Assembly: GCA_051646185.1 (NCBI GenBank)
Contig: JBOFCS010000005.1
Span: forward strand, 1 to 5,779
Origin: JBOFCS01 sp051646185
GTDB lineage: Bacteria; Actinomycetota; Actinomycetes; Mycobacteriales; Mycobacteriaceae
DNA: 5,779 nt
Direction: 5' to 3'
The notes under the pieces are model-generated. The model did not search any database. It was not told the DNA's origin and worked only from the letters and a program-made list of their open reading frames with translations. Position 1 is the first letter of the stretch. Every line of letters starts with the position of its first letter. Shown in pieces: positions 1 to 4,670 of this stretch. A program made the position numbers and the translations under genes.

Positions 1-2
1 TG

Positions 3-872
3 CCAAGATTGAGTAGTGTTACAAAATACGGTTTATTTACTAAATCAAGTCCAGTATCAAATGCGAGTTCGAATATCGTCACTGAAGGTTCTGCTGGACG
101 TGTTTTTACCATGCTGGTAGATAGATCTTTATCAGCAGCGATGTGGCTACTTGCCTTGTATGCTTTTTTGGTTCTTGTGAAGCAAGGTCGTAAACCTTGG
201 GCTGTGGCCGTTATTGCTTTTTCTTCATTAGGTCTTCTTTTAGTGCAAAGCTACGGCGGGGAGGCAATTTTCCGAGTTTATTTGTATTCCATTGCTGGAT
301 GTTCTATTCTTCTTGCTCCCTTCATTATTGATTCATTCAAGATTAAGAAAGCCATGTACCGGTTTGTGGCAACAGGGTCAATCGCTGTGGTCACGGTACT
401 GGTAGCTGCTGCTGGTCTGCAGGGCTATTTTGGTGGATGGTCTTACACAGTTTTGTATAAATCTCAGCTCGAACAAAGCCGAGAGTTGCTGGGTGCCCAT
501 AGCGGTGGGGCGACTATCGTTACAGTTGCGCCTTCTGGATGGCCGGAAAGATCTTCGGCAGATTATGTTCCTCTTGCAGTGAGTAATTCAATATTTGATA
601 GACCCCTAATTTTTCTTAAGGAAACTCTTTCTACCGGTTTTCCTGATGACTCAGATATCAAAAAACTTGATACGCTTGCGCGTAATAATGGATACCCGTA
701 TTTCATTGTCCTTCCGGAACAAATGAATTTCTATAGTGATTATTTTGGTTTGTTTAAACCAGGTGCTATTAAAATTCTTGAGGAAAAATTGAGAGCGAGT
801 AGCAATTGGGTTTCTGTCATAGATGATCGGCACACGGTAGTTTTCAAATTTGTTGATAGCGATAATAGTTAG
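3..872 (+). CDS. Multi-pass membrane protein with extracytoplasmic C-terminal domain, 5' end outside window
   Basis: The frame is open from base 3 and has no ribosome binding site before the TTG at 9, so the gene very probably starts upstream and only its 3' part is here. Numbering from that TTG, about four hydrophobic segments lie near residues 41-60, 64-80, 88-108 and 116-138, followed by a soluble tail of about 145 residues. Residues around 82-92 read YGGEAIFRVYL, a motif I associate with actinobacterial polysaccharide or glycosyltransferase-like membrane proteins, where it sits between two helices. The tail ends in a pattern (NWVSVIDDRHTVVFKF) like the C-terminal end of such proteins. A role in export or polymerisation of a surface glycan is inferred from this and from the glycoside hydrolase 21 nt downstream. 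No catalytic residue can be named. The coding sequence is A/T-rich compared with the genes after position 1800. Confidence 0.75.
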   Translation, partial: PRLSSVTKYGLFTKSSPVSNASSNIVTEGSAGRVFTMLVDRSLSAAMWLLALYAFLVLVKQGRKPWAVAVIAFSSLGLLLVQSYGGEAIFRVYLYSIAGCSILLAPFIIDSFKIKKAMYRFVATGSIAVVTVLVAAAGLQGYFGGWSYTVLYKSQLEQSRELLGAHSGGATIVTVAPSGWPERSSADYVPLAVSNSIFDRPLIFLKETLSTGFPDDSDIKKLDTLARNNGYPYFIVLPEQMNFYSDYFGLFKPGAIKILEEKLRASSNWVSVIDDRHTVVFKFVDSDNS

Positions 873-881
873 CCATGTGTG

Positions 882-887
882 AAGGAG
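882..887 (+). promoter_or_regulatory. Ribosome binding site that sets the glycoside hydrolase start
   Basis: AAGGAG lies 6 nt before the GTG at 894. An upstream in-frame GTG at 879 would place this site inside the coding sequence and has no site of its own, so 894 is the better start. Confidence 0.8.
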
Positions 888-893
888 ATTTCA

Positions 894-1742
894 GTGAACA
901 GTAAATTCTTTATTACCAGATTTCTCCCTATAACTTTTGTTGCAATCCTGGTCTTAGCTGGGCTTTATGGAGCGCTTAAAGATGATGCACCTATTAGCAC
1001 TCGGGCCGCAGTTAAGTCAGAGTTTAGTCTTTTTTGGGAAGATGATTTTTCTGGACCACAGGGTGTTCAGCCTAATTCGAAATATTGGAATATTGAGACC
1101 GGGGGTGGTGGCTGGGGAAATGATGAAAAACAAGTGTATACAGCGGATTCTAAAAATCTTCGGCTAGATGGAAATGGTCGTTTGATCATTGAAGCTCGAG
1201 CAGAAGCAAACGCCATTACTTCTGCAAGAATTAACTCTTTAGGCAAGATGCAAGCGACCGAAAGTTTAATTGAGGCTAGTATAAAAATGCCCGCTGGTAA
1301 AGGTTTACATCCCGCCTTTTGGTTGTTGGGGACATCTTTACCTGAGTATGGGTACCCTGAGGCAGGTGAAATTGATATTATGGAGCTCGTTAATTCTGGA
1401 AGTATAGGGCATTTAGGGTTACACGGACCTTGGATTGATCCGTCAAAAAATTCAGAACCGATGTGGACGCATTCGATTGATATCGACCCGGAGTCAGATC
1501 TGTCCGGCGAGTTTCACGTTTATTGGGTATACCGTCGACCCGGGGTAGTGACATTTGGAATTGATGGCGACCGTGTCGCTCAGATAAAACGCGAAGATGT
1601 TTCTAAAAAACTGCGTTGGGTGTTCGATGACCCATTTTTTGTTGTCCTTAATCTTGCGATTGGTGGTCAGTGGCCTGGCGAGGTTCAACAGGATGCTTTG
1701 CCAGCCAAGATGGAAGTTGACTGGTTGAGGGTCTACGGGTAG
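894..1742 (+). CDS. Family 16 glycoside hydrolase (endo-beta-glucanase-like), exported or membrane-anchored
   Basis: The 282-residue product begins with a basic N-terminus and a hydrophobic stretch (about residues 10-26), then a linker and one GH16 beta-jelly-roll domain (about 44-282). There is no clean A-x-A cleavage site, so it may stay anchored as a signal anchor. The GH16 catalytic signature E-I-D-I-M-E is intact: Glu159 as likely nucleophile, Asp161, and Glu164 as acid/base. Other family marks are GGWGNDEKQVYT (72-83), HPAFWLLG (139-146), LHGPW after the active site, NLAIGGQWPG near the end, and a final DWLRVYG. GH16 enzymes cut beta-1,3/1,4-glucans or beta-galactans by a retaining mechanism; the substrate here cannot be told. 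The gene follows the membrane protein by 21 nt, probably in one operon, so trimming or release of a surface or exopolysaccharide is a reasonable inference. I see no truncation. Confidence 0.92.
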   Translation: MNSKFFITRFLPITFVAILVLAGLYGALKDDAPISTRAAVKSEFSLFWEDDFSGPQGVQPNSKYWNIETGGGGWGNDEKQVYTADSKNLRLDGNGRLIIEARAEANAITSARINSLGKMQATESLIEASIKMPAGKGLHPAFWLLGTSLPEYGYPEAGEIDIMELVNSGSIGHLGLHGPWIDPSKNSEPMWTHSIDIDPESDLSGEFHVYWVYRRPGVVTFGIDGDRVAQIKREDVSKKLRWVFDDPFFVVLNLAIGGQWPGEVQQDALPAKMEVDWLRVYG

Positions 1743-1762
1743 AGCGCTCTTGTTAGGGCCCT
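1741..1762 (+). other. Two short GC-rich palindromes after the glycoside hydrolase
   Basis: AGAGCGCTCT (1741-1750) overlaps the GH16 stop codon, and AGGGCCCT (1755-1762) follows. Both are perfect palindromes but have no loop and no T-run, so they are not a classical intrinsic terminator. They may mark the operon end or mean nothing. Confidence 0.3.
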
Positions 1763-1788
1763 GACTGCATGTCTCCAGTATCTATAAT
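1761..1788 (+). promoter_or_regulatory. Promoter of the nsrR-hmp operon
   Basis: A perfect -10 hexamer TATAAT (1783-1788) is preceded by CTGACT (1761-1766, four of six matches to TTGACA) with a 16-nt spacer. The start of transcription would fall at about 1794-1797, in the centre of the palindrome. The mirror TATAAT on the other strand (1811-1806) has only TCAGCT at the matching -35 position, because the repeat ends before it, so the rightward promoter looks like the functional one. Confidence 0.7.
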
Positions 1789-1829
1789 TTGCATTCAGAA
1801 TGCAAATTATAGATACTGGAGACATGCAG
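1765..1829. repeat. Perfect 65-bp palindrome (32-bp arms, 1-bp centre)
   Basis: The left arm at 1765-1796 is the exact reverse complement of the right arm at 1798-1829, with a single A at 1797 between them. The arms contain the -10 box, the putative NsrR operator and, on the right, the GGAG (1818-1821) and ATG (1824) of nsrR. The left arm therefore carries a mirror copy of these on the minus strand, but there the ATG at 1770 reads only five codons before a stop. This is far longer than a repressor dimer site needs and suggests an inverted duplication of the nsrR promoter/start region. Confidence 0.97.
1786..1808. promoter_or_regulatory. Probable NsrR operator, 11-1-11 inverted repeat
   Basis: The core of the palindrome is AATTTGCATTC, one A, then GAATGCAAATT. 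The known NsrR consensus in proteobacteria has the same 11-1-11 layout, with half-sites close to AAGATGCATTT. The AA, TGCATT and mirrored AATGCA and TT positions agree. It overlaps the -10 box and the likely transcription start, a classic place for repression, so autoregulation of nsrR and control of hmp are inferred. The match to a consensus from another phylum is by memory and by eye. Confidence 0.65.
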
Positions 1830-2294
1830 CTGAGTAAGTTCACCGATATTGGCCTTCGGATAGTGATGCGTCTTGCTGTTGTGCAAAACGATGAGCAATT
1901 AACTGCTGCAGGTATTGCTGAGCAGATGAATATTTCCTATACGCATACTGCGAAAGTATCTGCACGCCTTCAAAATTTAGGTGTAGTTGTTGCTGCCCGT
2001 GGCCGTAGCGGTGGTATGTCAATCAGTGCTTTAGGAAGAAAAGCAAGCATTGGTTGGCTTGTTCGCGAGCTTGAAGGTGAAGGGGAGGTAGTCACTTGCG
2101 AAGGTAAGACACCTTGCCCGCTAACGCTCAGCTGTCGGTTGCGTGGATCGCTGCGGCAGGCCCAGGAGGCTTTCTTTAGCTCCTTAGATGATCTGACCGT
2201 GGAAGACCTTGCAGCCCCACCGGTTCGGGCAGTCCTGCTTGAACTTAAATCTGTTAGCACTGGAGGAATAGATGTTATCTCCCAAGTCAGCTGA
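1824..2294 (+). CDS. nsrR: Rrf2-family NO-responsive repressor NsrR
   Basis: A 156-residue Rrf2-family regulator: an N-terminal winged helix-turn-helix (about 2-70, with the wing motif RGRSGGMSIS near 59-68), a linker/dimer helix, and a cluster loop with three cysteines in C-x5-C-x5-C spacing (Cys92, Cys98, Cys104). With this start Asp8 falls in the FTD motif. In Streptomyces coelicolor NsrR an Asp8 and three equally spaced cysteines hold a [4Fe-4S] cluster that reacts with NO. This supports ATG 1824 over the in-frame ATG 1800, which would add eight residues and lacks a ribosome binding site. The GGAG at 1818-1821 is only 2 nt from the ATG, an unusually tight spacing that hints at weak initiation. 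The family represses NO-detoxification genes; hmp directly downstream fits. The stop lies 23 nt inside hmp, so translation is probably coupled. Confidence 0.93.
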   Translation: MQLSKFTDIGLRIVMRLAVVQNDEQLTAAGIAEQMNISYTHTAKVSARLQNLGVVVAARGRSGGMSISALGRKASIGWLVRELEGEGEVVTCEGKTPCPLTLSCRLRGSLRQAQEAFFSSLDDLTVEDLAAPPVRAVLLELKSVSTGGIDVISQVS

Positions 2295-3477
2295 AATAAT
2301 TAACGCTACATTGCCGGTTGTGGGGTCGGCAATTGGCGAGATCACCAAGCTTTTTTACCAGAAGATGTTTGCCGCGCATCCTGAGTTTGAAAAGGATCTG
2401 TTCAATCGGGGTAATCAAGCAGGAGGTGAACAACCACGCGCGCTCGCCGGTTCTATTGCAGCCTTTGCCACTGTCTTGGTGGAGTCGGAGGCCCCAAGCG
2501 CTGAAGATATCCTTAGCCGGATTGCCAATAAACATGCATCGCTGGGGGTTACCGAGAATCAGTACCCGATTGTTTATGAGCATCTATTTGCAGCTATTGC
2601 TGAAATATTAGGTGAGGCAGTAACGCCAGAAGTAGCAGAAGCCTGGACTGAAGTTTACTGGTTAATGGCCGATGCACTTGTCGCATTGGAGCGCAAACTC
2701 TATCAGGATTCTGGGGTCAGCGAAGGAGATGTCTGGCGTAAGGTCATAGTCAAAAAACGTATTTTAGAGTCAGCGGATACTGTTTCCTATGTCTTATCTG
2801 ACCCGAATGGTAAGCTGCTCCCGGATTTTAAGCCCGGTCAGTATATTTCCGTCTCAGTAGAGCTTCCAGATGGTGCTAAGCAAAAACGGCAGTACAGTTT
2901 GATGCAGGCTGATCAGGCTGGAGATTGGCGTATATCGGTGAAAAGAATACTAAAAAAAGGCAACGAGCCCGCGGGCGAAGTATCAAATTACCTGTATCAG
3001 AATATTTTTGAATTGGATCAGCTGGAAGTTTCTATTCCCTTTGGGGAACTTACTTTAAAGCCTGCCGAAAACCCGCTCTTATTAGTATCTGCCGGCATTG
3101 GCTGCACACCAATAGTTGGAATGCTTAATCACCTTGTTCAGCAATCTGAATCACGCCCAGTAGTAGTGATTCATGCAGATCGTTCGCCCAGTGACCATGC
3201 TCATCGGCAGGAATTGCAGGAGCTTGTTGATAAGCTACCGCAGGCAACATTGCATAATTGGTATGAGGATTTAGGGCAGAAGATCGAATCTGAAGCGATT
3301 AAATCTGGTCGTGTCAATCTCGAAGCTATAGATCTAGCCCCAGATACGCATGCCTATCTATGTGGCCCCGTTCCCTTTATGGAGAGTATGCGGGCCAGCT
3401 TGTTGGAGAAAGATCTCTCAACAGAAGATATTCATTACGAAGTTTTTGGACCAGGAACTGTTCTTAAGAGTGCCTGA
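2272..3477 (+). CDS. hmp: Flavohemoglobin, nitric oxide dioxygenase
   Basis: A 401-residue protein, full length for the family, converting NO and O2 to nitrate with NAD(P)H in the cytoplasm. The globin domain (about 1-145) has the distal Tyr29 (B10) and Gln54 (E7), the proximal His88 in NKHASLGV, and the supporting Tyr98 and Glu139. The FAD domain (about 150-260) has the RQYS flavin motif at 205-208. The NAD(P)H domain (about 265-400) has SAGIGCTP (272-279), YLCGP (362-366) and the C-terminal HYEVFGP (388-394). All residues expected for activity are present. The ATG has a GGAGGA site (2262-2267) 4 nt before it, inside the end of nsrR. Expression probably follows NO through NsrR. The gene ends 1 nt from the convergent LeuA-domain gene, with no intrinsic terminator in between. 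Confidence 0.97.
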   Translation: MLSPKSAEIINATLPVVGSAIGEITKLFYQKMFAAHPEFEKDLFNRGNQAGGEQPRALAGSIAAFATVLVESEAPSAEDILSRIANKHASLGVTENQYPIVYEHLFAAIAEILGEAVTPEVAEAWTEVYWLMADALVALERKLYQDSGVSEGDVWRKVIVKKRILESADTVSYVLSDPNGKLLPDFKPGQYISVSVELPDGAKQKRQYSLMQADQAGDWRISVKRILKKGNEPAGEVSNYLYQNIFELDQLEVSIPFGELTLKPAENPLLLVSAGIGCTPIVGMLNHLVQQSESRPVVVIHADRSPSDHAHRQELQELVDKLPQATLHNWYEDLGQKIESEAIKSGRVNLEAIDLAPDTHAYLCGPVPFMESMRASLLEKDLSTEDIHYEVFGPGTVLKSA

Positions 3478-3478
3478 G

Positions 3479-3943
3479 TTAGCTGTGCAGTAAGTTTGCT
3501 GCGGCAACCAGCGACTCCAGCGCTGACCGGGTGTTTTGTGGGGCGATGCCCACAGCCCAGTGATGGGTTCCTTGATGCTCGCATTGTACGAAGGTGGCAG
3601 TGCGAGCATCAAGGTGTTGCTGATGGAAAGAGCGAATTTCCAATGGGAAACCGATGTGATAAAGAACGCTTGTGGCAGCTGCAATAGGGCCGAGGGCAGT
3701 TGTTTTTACTGTGGTCATTGAGTTGTTCACCAGCAGGGTTGCTTCGTACGAGCATTGTCTGCTGGATGTGCAGGATTCATCCCAGCTTTGGAGTCGTAGC
3801 CTTCCTGAGGGAGGATTAAAAGTGGTTAAAAAATCATTCCATGACATGGAATTTGCTGCTTGTCGTAATTGTTGGGGCAGGGGCTCGCTGAAATAGGCGC
3901 TAAAAATTGCACTACTTGGCTGGCCTGGCTGAGAAAAAATCAT
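3479..3943 (-). CDS. Stand-alone LeuA regulatory-domain protein (2-isopropylmalate synthase C-terminal domain only)
   Basis: The 154-residue product aligns by eye with the C-terminal regulatory domain of actinobacterial LeuA, whose function is to bind leucine for feedback inhibition. Residues 67-99 match the domain's first beta strand, GNGP loop and helix (here ALGPIAAATSVLYHIGF), 100-122 its second strand region (domain consensus D-A-x-A-A-A-Y-V-E, here DARTATFVQCE), and 127-154 its end (HHWAVGIAPQNTRSALESLVAAAN, compare WGVGIAP-x-I-x-TASL-x-AVVSAVN in LeuA). The N-terminal 50 residues may correspond to the linker before that domain. There is no TIM-barrel catalytic domain and no sign of one upstream, so it cannot be a synthase. 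The loop Asn is replaced (ALGP for GNGP) and the segment before DARTA appears a few residues short, so leucine binding may differ. GGAAG (3957-3953) lies 9 nt before the ATG. Role is inferred: a leucine sensor, a partner of the true LeuA, or a decaying paralogue. Confidence 0.75.
   Translation of the reverse strand: MIFSQPGQPSSAIFSAYFSEPLPQQLRQAANSMSWNDFLTTFNPPSGRLRLQSWDESCTSSRQCSYEATLLVNNSMTTVKTTALGPIAAATSVLYHIGFPLEIRSFHQQHLDARTATFVQCEHQGTHHWAVGIAPQNTRSALESLVAAANLLHS
3570..3614. repeat. 14-bp perfect inverted repeat inside the LeuA-domain gene
   Basis: CCTTGATGCTCGCA (3570-3583) and its exact reverse complement (3601-3614) flank a 17-nt spacer. The repeat encodes residues 110-125 of the LeuA-domain protein. 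It lies about 95 nt past the hmp stop and could fold as a strong stem-loop in either transcript. There is no T-run after it on either strand. Confidence 0.85.
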
Positions 3944-3952
3944 GGGAAAGTT

Positions 3953-3970
3953 CTTCCGGAATGAAGGAAG
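3953..3970 (-). promoter_or_regulatory. Hairpin covering the Shine-Dalgarno of the LeuA-domain gene
   Basis: On the minus-strand RNA, CUUCC (3970-3966) can pair with the GGAAG Shine-Dalgarno (3957-3953) across an 8-nt loop. A five-pair stem is weak, but it lies exactly over the initiation site. Its upstream arm touches the last base of the predicted pseudoknot, suggesting control of translation rather than transcription termination. Confidence 0.4.
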
Positions 3971-4029
3971 GACCGAGGTGCTGGAACAACCCGCAGCGAG
4001 GGGTCGGTCCGAATCAGACCTCGCTACGG
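3970..4029 (-). ncRNA. LEU-element-like leader RNA with predicted pseudoknot
   Basis: On the minus strand, stem A pairs AGCGAGG (4025-4019) with CCUCGCU (4001-3995), extended by three more pairs after one mismatch (4029-4027 with 3993-3991). The loop of stem A holds GGACCGA (4010-4004), which is the exact complement of UCGGUCC (3976-3970) downstream, giving an H-type pseudoknot. A competing small hairpin pairs GGUC (4020-4017) with GACC (4009-4006). A conserved pseudoknot called the LEU element has been described upstream of leuA in most Actinobacteria; the position here, in front of a LeuA-domain gene, and the pseudoknot topology fit it. I compared topology only and could not check the published consensus. 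No T-run follows, so a translational or Rho-linked effect is more likely than intrinsic termination. Confidence 0.6.
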
Positions 4030-4055
4030 CGGAGTACCACCACGGTAAACTTCAT
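4014..4055 (-). CDS. Leader peptide MKFTVVVLRRSEV with branched-chain control codons
   Basis: A 13-codon open frame starts at ATG 4055 and stops at TGA 4016-4014, 70 nt before the LeuA-domain gene. Codons 5-8 are Val-Val-Val-Leu (4043-4032), directly followed by two Arg codons. Codons 11-13 overlap the 5' arm of stem A, so a ribosome on this frame would decide whether the leader structure forms. Similar Val-rich peptides control ilvB in Corynebacterium by attenuation. No Shine-Dalgarno is present, but the -10 box 7 nt upstream would start the RNA at the ATG itself, as in leaderless mRNAs common in this group. The peptide's translation is inferred. Confidence 0.6.
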   Translation of the reverse strand: MKFTVVVLRRSEV

Positions 4056-4062
4056 GGGTGCC

Positions 4063-4092
4063 ACAATAGCTCTAGTTCTTTTTCTTGTGCAA
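4063..4092 (-). promoter_or_regulatory. Promoter of the leader peptide and LeuA-domain gene
   Basis: On the minus strand, TATTGT (4068-4063) is a plausible -10 box and TTGCAC (4092-4087) a partial -35 box, 18 nt apart. The start would be at or next to A4055, the first base of the leader ATG. The -35 is weak (three of six). Confidence 0.5.
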
Positions 4093-4133
4093 CACGTTTA
4101 GGGTTTATCGGACTGATAGTTGGGCACTAGGAT

Positions 4134-4139
4134 AGGAGG
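4134..4139 (+). promoter_or_regulatory. Ribosome binding site that sets the acetyltransferase start
   Basis: AGGAGG lies 4 nt before GTG 4144. The in-frame TTG at 4120 is upstream of this site, so it is not the start. I found no convincing promoter between 4056 and 4133 for this gene. Confidence 0.75.
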
Positions 4140-4143
4140 TTGG

Positions 4144-4665
4144 GTGGAGATTCGTGATGCCGAAGAAGCTGATCTGCCATCAATAGTGCTTATTCACAAT
4201 GATGCAGTCCGCACCACTACAGCAATCTGGGATGATGATGAGGTGGACATCGAGGACCGCAGGCAATGGTTTGTCTCTCGAGTAAGCAATGGTTTCCCAG
4301 TTCTGGTTGCGATTTATGACGGCGAGGTAGCCGGATTTGCTTCTTACGGATACTGGCGATCTCGTTGGGGGTACCGCTATACCGTGGAAAACTCAGTTTA
4401 TGTCGGCCGAGGTTTCCGGGGCAAAGGCATTGCCCGAATGCTGATGACGCAGTTAATTGAGCGGGCTAGATTAGCGGGGCTGCGTGCAATGGTGGCAGTT
4501 GTTGATTCGTCAAACAGTGAATCGATTGGGCTGCATAAGAGTTTAGGCTTTAGTTGTGTGGCACAGATGCCCCAGGTGGGAGTCAAGTTTGGTCGTTGGT
4601 TAGATCTCTCGATGCTGCAATTGACACTCAATGATGAGGAAAATCCACCGACCAACGTAAGCTAG
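4144..4665 (+). CDS. GNAT N-acetyltransferase, phosphinothricin/methionine-sulfoximine type
   Basis: A 173-residue single-domain GNAT protein, the usual length for the Pat/Bar/MddA group, which transfers acetyl from acetyl-CoA to the amino group of phosphinothricin, methionine sulfoximine or methionine sulfone. The opening IRDAEEADLPSIVLIHNDAV is typical. Acetyl-CoA binding is shown by VENSVYVGRGFRGKGIA (81-97), containing the R/Q-x-x-G-x-G/A loop (R89-G-F-R-G-K-G-I-A). The group-specific WRSRWGYRYTVENSVYV and the end GRWLDLSMLQ are also present. The physiological substrate cannot be told; detoxification of amino-acid analogues is the usual role. It is divergent from the LeuA-domain leader and lies 5 nt before the next gene, so the two + strand genes are probably co-transcribed. 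Confidence 0.9.
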   Translation: MEIRDAEEADLPSIVLIHNDAVRTTTAIWDDDEVDIEDRRQWFVSRVSNGFPVLVAIYDGEVAGFASYGYWRSRWGYRYTVENSVYVGRGFRGKGIARMLMTQLIERARLAGLRAMVAVVDSSNSESIGLHKSLGFSCVAQMPQVGVKFGRWLDLSMLQLTLNDEENPPTNVS

Positions 4666-4670
4666 CGTCC

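Noticed and set aside
1800..1823. Alternative nsrR start at ATG 1800
   Set aside because: No ribosome site precedes it, a leaderless start would need 11 nt between the -10 box and the start, and it shifts the conserved Asp away from position 8.
1765..1829. Palindrome as an intrinsic terminator of the glycoside hydrolase operon
   Set aside because: The stem is very strong but A/T-rich in its core, has a one-base loop and no T-run follows it; the promoter and operator match explains the core better.
2287..2583. Minus-strand open frame within hmp
   Set aside because: It is antisense to an intact, strongly conserved gene and has no recognisable features.
3730..3765. 7-bp inverted repeat CCAGCAG/CTGCTGG around a CGTACG palindrome
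   Set aside because: Short arms with a 22-nt spacer inside coding sequence; expected by chance at this level.
4030..4045. T-box-like GGTGGTAC stretch on the minus strand
   Set aside because: It is part of the Val codons of the leader peptide; no specifier stem or antiterminator of a T-box surrounds it and the second half of the conserved motif does not match.
3496..4130. Several + strand open frames across the LeuA-domain gene and its leader
   Set aside because: None has a ribosome binding site or recognisable domain; they are shadows of the minus-strand gene, whose product matches a known domain.
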